A DNA stretch of 64,000 nucleotides from Fratercula arctica (lineage: Eukaryota; Chordata; Aves; Charadriiformes; Alcidae): NCBI GenBank assembly GCA_947846985.1, contig CANTUZ010000001.1:113539757-113603756 (forward strand), written 5' to 3'. The number at the start of each line of letters is the position of its first letter. The first letter of the stretch is position 1. Shown here in pieces: positions 50,501 to 63,600 of the stretch. Made by a program: the position numbers and the translations under genes. The notes below the pieces were generated by a model. It was not told the origin of the DNA. It did no database searches and saw nothing but the letters and a program-made list of their open reading frames with translations.

Positions 50501-53471
50501 TCTCCTGGATTATTTTTATAAGTAAATTCATAAGTGGAAGTACTGACACTTTTAAAAATTAGAATTTCTGTAAATCGTAGGCTAACTTATCTGCTGATCT
50601 ACTGAAGAAAACCTCACTGAAGCTTCTGTAGATATATTCAGCTGTACCAAAAGCCATTTACTATTGTCAAACCCTGTCAATTTTTTGTCATCTGGTGGAT
50701 TACGTTCTGTTTAAAACTGGGAGTGTGAACAAGTGCAAAGCAGCAGAGGACTTTCCAGCTTTGTCTTCTATAAAATCACCACCAAATGGTCAACTGGTAA
50801 CAAAAACCTTGTTATTTCATAAGAGGGCTGGAGACAGTGACCCAAAGTCGACCCATATCTGCCCACCTCTTCTGAAACAAAGTCAAATTCTAAAGAGTTA
50901 TTCCAGTTGTTTGGTAAACAGATTTAGTTTTCTAAAGGAAAGCAGGGGAACAAAAGGTAATCAGTAGATTAAAAAAAAATCTGAATTAGTAAATAAAAAT
51001 TTAATTCTCCTTGATCTAAAGTAGTCGTAATCCAGGGCAGCTAATAATAAGCTATAGGGTTTATAAAAAGCAAGTATACTAACTGATCAGTTAATTAACC
51101 AAATTGTTAAGGTCTGTCTATAGCAAGGAAGTGGACTATATTATAAAAGCCACATGCATCAGACATATATATCCTCACACGAAATGTTTTACAGTATTAT
51201 AGAACTAGAGAAGGGGAAAAAAAAGGTTCATTTGAAAGGAAACAGTTAATGCTGAATATAGGCAACAGACTGTACATACTACTAGCTAGTTACCATAAAA
51301 ATATGTAATTAAGAATAACTTTCATAACACATTGAGATGTTTAAATTTACTGAATTTTCCTAATGAAAAAATATTTTTCCATATGTGATCAGCCCTTTGA
51401 CTTTCAGTAGTCTACAAACTACTCCTTACCTTGCCAAAGTATTGGAAAAAGGAAAGAGAACTGTATCCTATCTGCTGTTTTGATTTCTTATTGGTTTATT
51501 TTACATTTCTTGTCAGAGTAAGTGGCCTTCGGCAATATACGTAACAGTTAAACTAATGCCAAGTAAAATCAGATAATTTTGTCATAGGTCCTTTGCTTTG
51601 AGTTCTGTCCTTGGCTGAAAATTTCTTCCAGGTAACTTGGAAAGCAATACTGTGGTTTTATTAGCCCCACTGAAAACTAGAAAATAATTTCCACCCATTG
51701 ACAAAGACTTTCTTTGTATTTAAATAGATATCATTAATACAATGTTCACTGAAAAGTCTGTTTTAGAGAATACACAAGGCCCAGTCCAGTGCTATTCAAA
51801 ATCTGTGGACATAATGAAGTGCAAAACCAGAGAAATCAGCATTCCAAAGGTGTATAAAATAATTTTTAAAACCCCTATGTTCTTTTATATGTCTCATAAA
51901 ACAAGCTTATTTAAAATTAAAGCAAGACAATGTACACTAAGCTCTAAATTTACTTTGTCTTATTAAAATCCTCAAAATGTAACTTAACATTTAATGTCTT
52001 AAGCAGTTGATGTTTGTGCTGAAGTTTTAAAGGCACAGATCAATGGGAGAAGTCATTAAGTAGACTGAAAGTTTATTGAAGCAATATTTCAGTTTTGGCA
52101 GCAGTAGCTCCACTTACAGGTGTAAAGAACATTCCTTCAATGAAATTATTTCAATACCTAGCTCATACAGTGTTATGAAATAATTGGCAAATTAGTGCAG
52201 CAGAACTTACTTTGGTTTTTTTTACTCTAAAAACTGCAGTAAGATCTTGTCATTCTGAAAAATGGACAAATATGGGAACCACAATGTGTCTTTTTGCTAA
52301 TCATACATAATGTTTCCTTTGGTTTAGAAGCATAGTAAAAAAGTTGCAATTCAAGAACACTTTTAAAAATTCTATTGACTTGATACTACTTTTTAATGTT
52401 TTTATACATTTTAATTGAATCCTATTTTGCATCATGATCTAACTGGGTGGAAACTAAGTAAATTTAATAAAGTTAATAAAGTTAATCTTTCCATGATAAA
52501 CACTCTTTTTGATGAATCTGTGATTCACGATTGGCTAATAAAACAAAATGCGGGGGGAAAAAAAAGGCCAAATATGTTTACTATACTACATAATTTCTTA
52601 AAGAAGTGTTCATAATATTTCTCATAACATACTTCCATCTGGAAATATGAGCTTTGTATTCGTTTGCAATCCACATCTTTAATGGCTGCCAAAGAGAGGG
52701 AATCAACTCCCCTTTAGAGAACTGACTAAATCAGTGCAAATGCAAGGCGAGTTTAGAACTATTATTTGATTTTAGTCTTCCTGATTGTTGATTAGAATCA
52801 TAAATAATATTGATGACTTAATCACTTGAGCTAAGTTTAATCTTTGCAGGTTTCATTGCAATGGAAGCATTGTTGATTGAGTCACAACTGAGTTACTGCA
52901 CTGTGAAGATTTCATATTTATAACTTATCCATCCCAAACATCAATGCTCTAGAAACTGAAAGGGTCATAACAAAGGGCAGAAAGGCATTTTGGTTTGGGA
53001 GCTACCCAGATGACACAAGCAACATCTGGGGATGCTAAAGATGCTCAGCTTGTGATGTGATCTTAATTTTCACGAGAACCAAAACCAATTTCTTGCTTTT
53101 TCAAGGAAGGATCCAAGCAATGAAACAATCAACAGGCCAAACTGCTGTCAGTTATAAGAACGTATACCCACAAGATCACCAGTTTTAATATACTGAGGCA
53201 TCAGAGGAAAACACTTCAGCCAGGAACTTGGTAAGGATAATCCCGGCAATTGCAGAGCTGCACACCTTAAACCAAGGTTGCTGCTAGTCCTCTCCAAATT
53301 AGAGTTTCCATTGGTGACATTTCCATGCCACAAACCATTTTAAAAATAAATGCAGCTACATAATAACTTGCCTCTTCTATGCCCCCTCCCCAGCTCACCA
53401 GATTTGCTCTCTTCCCCATGGGCGGTCTGGTTCCCATGGCAATGAAACCACCTTCATCTGCTGTTTTGTAG

Positions 53472-53492
53472 CCCCCCCCCCCACACACACAC
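53472..53492. repeat. C run followed by a CA microsatellite
   Basis: About eleven C followed by ACACACACAC. Simple repeat, with no linked feature. Confidence 0.85.
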
Positions 53493-55441
53493 TTATGCCA
53501 CCCCCACCCTGGCATGCCCCAAACATGCTGAATGCGGAAACTCTGGGAAGTTTACTCATATTGTTAAAATTAACAGTCTGGGGGCTAGAGGGATGTAAAC
53601 TCAAACCTCCTCTCTCAGATGTATCTCACCGATAGCCCTCCTGGAGCTTGAACAAACAAACAAATGAAAGAAATGCCAACCATGTGTCATGAAGTTACTT
53701 CTTTGTGTAACCATGGCAAAGTGTAGGCAGCTAAGCAAAACTGTGATTATTTTGCATGGTTTAAAATATCCTTATTGTCATTAGAGAGGCCAACTGATGG
53801 CCAAATAGGGCTTAGAATAACCACGTGATTCAGGATTAGAAACCAAACTGGGGCTGGTATTTCTGTTTGCATTGGACCTTCTCAGAAAATGTTAATCTAA
53901 TGAGGAAATTCAAAATGATATTTAATTTTTAGGGATGACTCCTTTCCCTTTATTCCACAGGGTCTAAAACCCTAGGCAGGCAGGACCATGAAAGCAAAGT
54001 AAAAGGGACCCAGTAGAGGTCCCCTTGCCCTCTCCTTAAATGCAGTCCAGTAGACAGCTGTCACTGGCAGCCTGTTGGCTTCCTGGGCGGTTCTACATAA
54101 CTAAGCCAATGATATGACACACAGGCAGGAAAATTTTCCTGGGAAGATTTTGCTGGTGAGCAGCTATTACTGTTATGAAGTGTAATGGCAAACTAGCAGT
54201 TAGTGTAATGCAAGTGTAAGTTTTTATGGCTGCTTGGAAACCTCTTATTAGCTTGTCTGAGCCATGATTTTTCTACAGCGTTACTATTTTAATAGCAGCG
54301 TCTCCACACCAGTAGACAACTCTCACATGTTTTTTCCCCTTTCTGTTGCAACCTGACCAAAGTTATTGCAAACTGCTATGCTCTTTTTTTTTTAAAAAAA
54401 AGTCCATCTTATTTAACATTGCTCATATGGTCCAGCTCCAAAGCAACATCAGTAAAGCAGATATAGCTATGCAACTTTGCAGCCCAGCAGGCAGAACTTA
54501 AATTGGCGTACATAAGGACTGTTTCATTTTTTTGACAGGAAGATGACTAAAGCAAAGACACAGGTGCCTGACACCACTTGAGAAAATTGTGGTCTTTCTC
54601 TCGTCTCTATTGAGTCACGCTGAACTGCAGAACGCATGGACATTTGGTTGTGTGGGCCCCATTCAATGGTATTCTGAGAAGCAAAAATGGCTGAATGACA
54701 TCCATATGGTTGACAGCTTGATACGTTGAGTAACAAGGTAAACGTTTTGGCATCAGATGAGGGCAAGAAACATATTTTGAATATAATTATTTCAACTTAT
54801 TCATTTAGCAGGAGTAGGTAGCTATCAGCATACTGTCTGTTCATCTGGGAGAGAATAACTACCAATACAGCCCATCGGTTTTAGTAGGTGCAATACCTGA
54901 ATAGTTTGAGGCAGTTGTCAACATGATAAGAGCTACAGCTGGAAACTAGAAATAGTAACATGACTTACAGTCTGTTAAGATGTTAGCAAAAGAATCATTA
55001 GATTGGACTTAGCAAATGATGTCACTGGATCGAAGATACTAAGTACAAACAAGGATCCTAAAATTTTCCACCTTTTATCTCTATCAAGAGAGTGTTTCCA
55101 TAATATAGAGCGAAGTCCTTGTATACAGAGTATGTTTATATAACTCAATATCAGTCTTGATGCCTCAAATTTCTTCATTCGTGAAAAATCTTAGGTACTC
55201 TAAGATCTTCCCTGCCCTGCCTTCTCATTCATAAACACAGACGGTCCATCTGAAAATTTTCTGTCTCTATTTTTTCTCTCTCAATCATTCCCTCACATCT
55301 TTTCCTCTCAATTATCTCTGAGCAAACTGGATGTATACCAAATGCTTAAACAAAATTTAGCTAACATTTTACTCCCAAGAGGCTATAAAGCATAAAGCAA
55401 TGGAATACCATACCACGTTACAGTTTCCGGATTACTTAAGT

Positions 55442-55465
55442 AAAAAAAAAAAAAAAAAAAAAAAA
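55442..55465. repeat. A24 homopolymer
   Basis: Twenty-four A. The sequence upstream of the run does not resemble a known retroposon, and no target-site duplication is evident. Confidence 0.9.
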
Positions 55466-56744
55466 TTATGAATTTGGACATGCAGTTTGCCAAGATCCAA
55501 AAGCCAATGAAACCTGACCAGAGGACCCTCACTTATTTTACACCAAAACTGGTTTTGGCTGACTATAGTCCTTTCTACCTAATGCCAAAACAGCACAAGT
55601 GCAAGTATAAAGACATTTGCAGAAAGTATATTCTTTACTCTTTTACTTGGAGGATTTACAAACTGTTTATACTTCTCAATAGATGCAGTAAATCTTCTTA
55701 CAGAGTTCATGCCCTTCATTCAACATAGCATTCTGGAAAAAGGGCAAATAAGTGTGACTGGGAAATGAATCTTCAACCCAAAACTGAAGCCAGAATCTAA
55801 CATTCTTTGCAAGTGCCCATAGTTCCTTCAATTACGTCTAAAACTTGTAAACAGGAAAGTGGTTTATAGACATACTAAATGGATAATTTTTAAGTCATTG
55901 GCCAACCTCACCCTCCCCTATCTCTTTTCTCCCTCCCCTCCAAAATTCCTGCGACTTAACCATGATTTATGGAAAAAAAGAGGTGAAATTCTTGGGTGAT
56001 GTCTGTGATACAGAAATAGTAATAGCACTCACAGGAACAATATTATCTTTATTATTTTATCAACTAGGAGGCAATCAACACTAACAATCACTCACAAAAG
56101 ATGACACAGAAATAAATTGAGAAGTTATAGAAGTAGTAAAAGTGATATACTCATTCTTCCATCTTATTTGCTTAATGGAATGCTCTCTTTCCATTTATTA
56201 TTCCTATCCCTAAATTACAATAAAACAGGAACCTGTAAATTAGAATATGTGACAGAGTGACTTATACTTCCTCTTCCTCATACAACACTCTGTATTAAGG
56301 AGCTCTCCTTTCTAGTGTAACAATCTTCCAATTCACAGAATTTTTTACAAGGCCTGACTTTCAGCATAGATATTTCCATGCACAAGTAATTGCAGGCATA
56401 GTTCTGCTCTACTCGGCAACCATTTCACGGCCCATTTTAGAATAATTGGTTGTCTTATTTTTTGTTGCATTTGCAATCAAATACTTAAATCAAAGTGACC
56501 AAGTTTCACAGATCTGTCCCCAAAACTGTTACTACCCAGCTTATTAGTTCCTTCAAGAGTATGCCACCTATGCCCAAGAGGTGCTACAAGGAAAATCAGA
56601 AGTTTTTGGTATCAACGTGCTTGTCACCATGGAGAAAGTCAAGAGAATTGCACAATTGGTACTGCTTAAATGTGAATTTATGCAGCATTAGCTTTTAATT
56701 CAAAGCATAACTAGGGCATAAAAATACAGGCACAGAAAAAGTAT

Positions 56745-57210
56745 GACAGAATGGTCAAAGTTGGAAGGGATCTCTGGACTTCATCTGGTCCAAATTCCCT
56801 GCTCAAGCAGGACCACTTAGAGCTGGCTGCCCAGGACCATGTCCAGACAGCTTCTGAACATCACCAAGAATGGAGACTCCACAACCTCTCTGGGTAACCC
56901 GTGCCAGTGCTTAGTCACCCTCACAGTAAATAAGTGTCTCCTGATGTTCAGAAGGAATCTGCCATGTTTCAGTTTGTGCCCATTCCATCTTGTTCTGTCA
57001 CTGAGCACCACCTTCTTTACATACTCCCCTCAGATAATAAATAGCAGTGTATAAAACACAGATGAGATCCCCCCAAGCCTTCTCTTCTCCTGACTGAACA
57101 GACCCAGCTCCCTCAACTTTTCCTCATATGAGAGATGCTCCAGTCCCTTAATCATTTTAGTGGCCTTTTACTGTACTCTCTCCAGTAGCTCCGTGTCTTT
57201 TGTACTGGGA
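56745..57210 (-). mobile_element. CR1 LINE 3' fragment, minus-strand sense
   Basis: The complement follows the CR1 3' end almost continuously. From 57210 leftward it shows GAGCTACTGGAGAGAGT, the ACTAAAATGATTAAGGGACT segment, the CTCATATGAGG and CTGAGCCAGG-like segments, then the terminal module ending near CCATTCTGTC, a remnant of the 8-bp CR1 tail repeat. The minus frame at 56817-57011 still reads as the eroded C-terminus of the CR1 reverse-transcriptase ORF, with [14 protein letters not shown] and [11 protein letters not shown]. It is 5'-truncated and long dead. Confidence 0.93.
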
Positions 57211-59929
57211 AAAATTAAAGGAACATGAAACATGATGAAAAAAGTAATTTTGATTTTAAAAAAAGTGCAACTTTAATGCTAATTTTGGGTGAACAGCTTT
57301 AGAGGAAGAATTAGGTTTTAAAATCAGCCTCTAAATAACAGATGCTGAAATCAAGAGAGTGACCCAGTTACTTCCATTATAATATGTGCTTCCCTTTTAT
57401 TTTTTTGGGTTCAGAGTCTACAACCTTCAGCGAACCTCATGACACCAACTTGTGATTCAGAGCCTGCAAGTCCTACAGGCATCCTTCAGGCAGCCCCCTT
57501 TGTACCAGAGAACACCCTGCCTTTCCTGTGCCCTAGTTACAGAGAAGTTCATGATGGTGACAGTCTTCGTTTTCTAGTCCCCGCTGAGAGCAACTCAGAG
57601 TAATTTGGGAAGATAAGAGACCTCAGTTTATTAAGCTTTGGCAAACCAATCCTGCCTCCTAGCAGGACCTGAGGGCAGCCTGTCCTTTCAGACAACAAGG
57701 TTATCCAAAGTCAAATGCGAAGAACATTTACTGTAGCAGATGCCCTTTATAAATCTCTCTTTAGTGACAGATAAATGTTGGAAGCAGTGGAAAAGTTATT
57801 ATATTCATAATTAATAATAATTATTTAACTTCTTGAGAAATTTGTCATGTTCTTATTCTTTTAGACATCATTCTGTGTCTGCTCATTAAAGCTTATTAAA
57901 GACAAAAATCAGTTACTTCTGAACCTTCAAAAACCAAAATCCAAATCCAGTAAAACACATAAGCATATGTCTAGACACAATAAAAAGACCCTCGGTAACT
58001 TTGCACATGCACACTACCGTGTTCCGTACAGAAGGAACTGTATGTGGCACTTGTTAACAGCAATCAATGTCCAAGTGTATAGAAATATTTGTCTGCAGTG
58101 GAGCAGTTTAGTGTGGATAGTTATCAGCAATGCATAACCAAAGAATTGAGCTTGCTAAGCTGAATTTAGCGAGCTCAACTTTGACTAAAACAAATCAATA
58201 GAATTGAAGGAATCTTGGTCTTTGCAGGAGATGTCCTGTACCCTTAGGCAGCTGCTCTCAGCAGGCTCAGATACGAGCCCCCAAAAGAAAAAAAAAAACA
58301 AAAAACAAAAGAAAGAGTATAATGCTTTATAAAAAAGCCAACCTGCCCCTGAAGAGGTATGTTCCTCTAGGCTGGAAGTTTCCTCAATGGATAAGTTTGG
58401 ACTTGTTTTTATCCTGAGAAGCACCTGGTAATGCTCCAAGATGCATTCTGGGTGCATAAACATAAGGAACAGCTGTGTAATAGGATTATTTTTTTTCCCC
58501 CTTAAGACTCCCTTCACAGGACTTCACAGTCAGTGGAGGCACACATTCATCCCTATGTAGGATGCAGATATGGAAGTCTTTATATTACAAGGAAATTTAG
58601 GTAACTAAAAATATCACTATATAAGGCAAGTCATGACTACTCATGTTTTGTTATCAGTAAAGGGCTACTCCACTGCTATTGTTCTGATGAAAAATTTATT
58701 GAAACAAAAGCGAACCTGAAGCATCTCTAAAATCTTTGAGACTACCAAGATGGCTCCACTTCCACAAGTGCTCTGAGAGTCTTCCAGAAAAGTGAACTAA
58801 AAGCTTAAACCGCCAAGTGCTAGTCTGAACTAATTTGTTAACCCGTTTAATTAAATTAGGCTGCTTTCATGCTTGTGGTTAAATATTGAGCAAAAGGGAA
58901 ATGTTTCTCTTTATTTTGCCTATGGCATGCTTAAATTTTCAGACAAGGCAGAGGCGTAAGTTTCTTTATAGCTTTCCCTTCCTCATCCCTCCTGTCCTTC
59001 CTTCTTGAAACAGTTCAGAGCAATTTATTCTTTTGCTACAGGAGCCTCGCTGAGCTGGTCCCATGTCAAAATGTGAAGATAATGCAAAAAAGAACAATAA
59101 AAATCAATCTCCTCATTATAGTCCACGAGGGGGAAGTTTGCACTCAGAGATGCTTCCCCAACCTTCTCTTAATCTGAAAAACAACTCGATCTGTGCATAA
59201 ATCAGAACCAAAGAGACTTGACTTTCTAAAGATTTGTGGCTCAATCTAACAAGCAGCTGCTAATGAACTAGGTAATCCCAAACTCTCTGTCCTCCTCCCT
59301 GCCACTCTGCCCAACAACCTGCCATTACTTCCTTGCTGTTGCCATTTGGCCAGTGACAGCAAACTTGTGGCCACATGGTCGGCTTGCTTATCTGCCTGTA
59401 AGTTGGCCTGACCTATAAATGATTGATTTTGACCCAGATCAGCAAGTGGCTCTGGTGACCACACAGCCACAGAACTGCTAGAGCAATGTAAGGGAGGAAG
59501 CAGCAACTCATGAGCTGTTATTCCCAGGGACAGCCCACCATTTTCTCAAGGTTAAGCTTAAAACTAAACACATCTGAAGCTTCTGACCTTTGTCAAACTC
59601 TCTTAACATCTGCCAACGGACCGAAAACATGACGTGGAAGCTTCAGACATCACAGTGCATACAAACATTTGGATGCATCAGGCTAACAATGTTTTGTGCA
59701 AAAAAGATATAAAAGTTTATTTTGCTGTCCCAGGACACTGAGGAAACCTGACTACACACTGAAACTGCACATCACTGCTAGCTAGCATGACTTTTTAAAT
59801 AAATCTAACAAGATTGGAATTACTTCCTAATCCTTAACTGTTTGAATCAGAAGCCAGCATAAGAACCTTGGGTTCCTTGCTGCCTTTTAGACAGCAAAAG
59901 ATTTCTTTAGTTTCTCAAATCTTGATAGT
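57211..59929. other. Intergenic sequence between the CR1 and the LTR-like element
   Basis: No exon recognised. It contains an A-rich tract near 58286-58312 and a CTCF-like motif at 59123-59136. The minus frame at 59246-59506 is Ser/Leu/Gln-rich and unlike any family I know. Confidence 0.55.
59123..59136 (+). promoter_or_regulatory. CTCF-like motif
   Basis: CCACGAGGGGGAAG carries the AGGGGG heart of the CTCF core but differs at positions 5 and 12. This is a motif match only, weaker than the one at 62273. Confidence 0.25.
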
Positions 59930-59938
59930 TCAACCAAC
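59930..59938. repeat. Left copy of the putative target-site duplication
   Basis: TCAACCAAC abuts the element's left end. The right flank reads TCAAGCAAC: nine bases with one mismatch. Confidence 0.5.
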
Positions 59939-60591
59939 TGTGGTGGGTTGACCCTGGCTGGACGCCAGGTGCCCACCAAAGCTGATCTATCACTCCCCAT
60001 CCTCAGCTGGACAGGAGAGAGAAAAATATAACAAAAGGCTCATGAGTCGAGATAAAGACAGGGAGATCACTCAGCAATTGCCATCATGGGCAAAACAGAG
60101 TTGACTTGGGGAAATTAGCTTAGTTTATTACCAATCAAATCAGAGTAGGATAATGAGAAATAAAACCAAATCTTAAAACACCTTCCCCACACCCCTCCCT
60201 TCTTCCTGGGCTTAACTTCACTCCCAATTTCTCTACCTCCTCCCCCCGAGCGGCACGGGGGGACAGGGAATGGGGGTTGCAGTCAGTTCATCGCACGTTG
60301 TTTCTGCTGTTCCTTCCTCCTCAAGGGGAGGACTCCTCACACTCTTCTGCTGCTCCAGCGTGGGGTCCCTCCCATAGGAGACAGTTCTCCATGAACTTCT
60401 CCAACTTGAGTCCTTCCCACAGGCTGCAGTTCTTCGTGAACTGCTCCAGCATGGGTCCCTTCCATGGGGTGCAGTCCTTCAGGAACAGATTGTTCCAGCG
60501 TGGGGCCCCCACAGGATCACAAGTCCTGCCAACAGAAGCCACCCCTGTAGCCCCCCCACTACCAAAAACCTTGCCACGCAAACCCAATACA
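59939..60591 (-). mobile_element. Solo-LTR-like element of an avian endogenous retrovirus family
   Basis: 653 bases bounded by TG and CA on either reading. The plus end TGTGGTGGGTTGACC and minus end TGTATTGGGTTTGCGTGGC are ends I recognise from a repeat that is abundant in neoavian genomes. I place the sense strand as minus because AATAAA occurs there (complement of 60124-60129), about 190 bases before the minus-strand 3' end, as expected for an LTR R/U5 boundary. No internal viral genes are attached, so it looks like a solo LTR. It also contains four copies of a 45-49-base repeat. Confidence 0.8.
60353..60510. repeat. Four-copy ~46-bp tandem repeat inside the LTR-like element
   Basis: CTCCAGCRTGGGG-type units begin near 60353, 60399, 60444 and 60493, each followed by a TCC/CCAYRGG segment. 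The minus frame reads a 15-residue periodicity (for example CSLWEGLKLEKFMEN), which follows from the near-45-base period and need not be coding. Confidence 0.8.
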
Positions 60592-60600
60592 TCAAGCAAC
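60592..60600. repeat. Right copy of the putative target-site duplication
   Basis: TCAAGCAAC directly follows the terminal CA and pairs with 59930-59938. Nine bases is longer than the 4-6 usual for retroviral integration. Confidence 0.5.
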
Positions 60601-63600
60601 TGATTTCCCTCAGGAAAGAGGGCAGGAGCAAGACTTAATTTTTGAATGGCTCTAGTTAGCAATACCGAGCACATGAAAAGCCTGAATTTGGAATGCTATC
60701 AATTGCTTGACAGGTAAAGGAAAAATATGCATTCATTACGACTGAAATCAAAGGCATGGAATTTCATAGAGAACAGGAAAGAAATTAATTCTTTGGTCAA
60801 CAAGTGTTTCTGAACTAGCTGAAGCAGCTTCTGGAGCAGTTCTTTTCTTGCTCGTTATAATCATAACACATTTTTATTTTCAGCAGATGTTGTTTAGTTG
60901 TTCCAAATCTCACTATTTTGAAATTGAAGGAAAAACAGCAACCTGGCTTCCAAAACTCTTAGACAAGTTTCAGTGTCATGAAATTTCTGATTATTTATCT
61001 TTGGCTTTTCACTTTTAAATCAACAGCCTACAATCAGTTCAATATTTAAAGAATTTCCCTGCAAAGGCAGACTGCAGACTTTCTTACGGTATTTACTTTT
61101 AATGAAAGCCAATGTTCTCAGTGCAATTTATCGATTCCAGCAGTTGAGCCTTTTGGGAAAACATCCAAATCACAAAACTTATGCAAGTTGTCAAAACTGG
61201 AAAGAACATTTATAGTTGGTTGTTTTCTGTGGGTTTGTTTTTTTGTTTGTTTGTTTTAATACTTTGTTTTATAAATGCTTCCACAAAGAAAGAGAGTACA
61301 AGGTCACACCATCGAAGTTTTAACAGCACCACAATCAAATCACAAGTAGCAGATGGAACCAATTACAAAGGCTACCCCAAAAGATGGACAGCATTGGATA
61401 TTGTGTTTATATCACTTATTAGAGAAAACTGATCCTTGAAATGGCTTCCAAAACACCTGCATTCGCATATGAAATTAAGGCTTCTTTCAAAGTAACTCAA
61501 ACATCCTTGAAAATATCCTCCTAAATGAGTTCTATATGCTGTTACACCTCATAAAGCTAGTATATTAATTACCTTGAATCCAACTGTTTGGAATGGGGAA
61601 AGGAAAATGCTACTGGCGCTTTAAAAGATTGAAAAATCCCCTTGCAAGCCCTATGTATTGCTAAATGCCAATCACTGTTGTAGGCAACCAGTTGGTAAAA
61701 ATTGCATGTCTGCAAGGGACCCTCAGCTCCAAAGCTCTCTAATCCAGAGATAATGTTAAAAGCCCTCATTGCTGAAATCTGGGTGTTTATTTCTTTTTCT
61801 TCTATAAACAATATTTTTTCCCCATCACAAGATATGATGAGAAAATGTAGTCTAATTAAAAAGACATGTGATCTCTTCTCCCTCTCTTTCACAACATAAT
61901 ATAAACAGCACTTTCTTTTTGCCAAAAGACCATAACATTTACATAAATACACAGTATTTAGGCTGAGCAAGACGGTCTTTGAATTTAGCATATCCTACAG
62001 CATTCCTGAACTTCATCAATGTTACAAAGGTCTGTCAAGAGGTGGCCAAACTAATTTTTCAGGGATCAAAAGTTGTGTTTGAGATGTGCAAGTAAATGCA
62101 TAATCAACAAGCCACTCCTATTAGTAACCACTAATCAGTCTTTGCCGCACATAAATTGAAAAACATTGCTACATTTTCAACAGCATTTGAACGAACGCTT
62201 TGTTCTTGCCAATATTTTACCCACCAGACTGCCAGCTTTTAAAGATGTAAAAGATGCTAAGTGATCACTGAGCCACCAGAGGGAGCTTCTCCAGCTTCAT
62301 TAATACAATCCAATCCAACAAAGACTGACCAAGAGAAATACACTTGAATATTAACATATTTCAATGCAGACAGTTGCAGGGTTCAAAGTGTAATCCAGGT
62401 TTCACTCTGACCTTTGTATATCAAAGGTACGTGTGGGAAATCAGATTTCATTTCCTTTTTTCTTTCCTGTAAAAGCAGAAAGATAGCACATTGCAGCGTG
62501 TGTTTGTCTGTTACTAACACACCTCTTAAAATTTTTAGAAGCAGTGCTACGATGAATGGTGCCTGTATATCAAAAAGCTATAAAGTAAACGACTCGGACT
62601 GCTGTGGCAACATCTTGGCTCCTCAATTAACATAAGATCTGGGTAAAATTCTGACAAATCCCAAAAGGGGAGAAGAGACACTCAAAGGTAGCGAAGAGCA
62701 CCCTCCTTGCCAAGGGAGATCTTGGGACAGCTGTGCACAAGAAGCAACTGGAATGATTCCTACACATGCCCATCCCGCTGGTGAAGTGAGGCAGTTTAAT
62801 CTCCGCTGAAGGCACTGTTGGCTGACGTTTATGACATGACAGCATAAATGTTAAATGCTGCAATTACATTTTACGCTGTTTATAATTCTTGTGCATTGCT
62901 TTAGTTTTCTGTTCTAATTCTCATATCTGGAGCTTCATTTTATTTTTACAGACGAGGCTATCAGTTGCATTTTCACAAATGTTTCAGACATTCAAGCTCT
63001 TTTCAAGAAAAGCCCTATACCAAATAGCAATTATGAGTCTATGTATTGTCCTCTCTGCCTTCCAAGAAAACCCCAAATGTACTAGACAGTAATTCCACAA
63101 GGGCTTCTCGGTTTGCTGCTGTAACTGAACACAATCTCAGTCTTCTGCTTTCCAGAATGTTTGGTTTTGTTGCTATACAAGAGGTTACACAAAGTCCTTT
63201 AATAGCAGTTATGTGTGCTGCCTGAAGACGGCATGATAGATGTCCTAAAGAACAGAAACTAATGAGGTTAAAAATTCTATAGGAAATTGGAATGTACCTG
63301 CACATAAGCGAAAGAGAACATAACAGTATGGGGCAATATGTAAAAAGCTTATTAATACCAGGTTTTTCCAGTCAACAAATAAATTGGAAGGCAGAGACCA
63401 ATATAAGTTAAGTTTCTGTCAAGACCGCCAGGAAGATAGTAAAAAATAATCCCTTACCCGTAATAAAAAGGTGAGCAATAGAGATACAGAGCATGAAAGC
63501 TCTCAGGTCAAAGATTTATCCCTGAGAACAGCAATAAAACTAGCTACTGCAATTTAATTATGAAAGGCAAACGTCTTGGACAACAAATTTACAGGGAGGT

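Larger units (their letters stand above)
45000..56740. other. Upstream intergenic sequence, final third before the CR1
   Basis: AT-rich sequence with nothing recognisable as coding. There is a three-copy CTAAC-type decamer near 48775-48802 (CTGCCTAACA variants), a C9/CA microsatellite at 53472-53492 and A24 at 55442-55465. Open frames of 60-137 codons do not look like known proteins. Confidence 0.55.

Noticed and set aside
56817..57011. Minus-strand frame resembling a real protein
   Set aside because: It is the eroded end of the CR1 reverse-transcriptase ORF, so it is reported as part of the mobile element and not as a gene.
60277..60674. Plus- and minus-strand frames of over 100 codons near 60.3-60.7 kb
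   Set aside because: They fall within the LTR-like element and its tandem repeat.
62411..62427. CCTTTGTATATCAAAGG inverted repeat as a paired TCF/LEF site
   Set aside because: A single short palindrome in AT-rich sequence, with nothing else to support a regulatory role.
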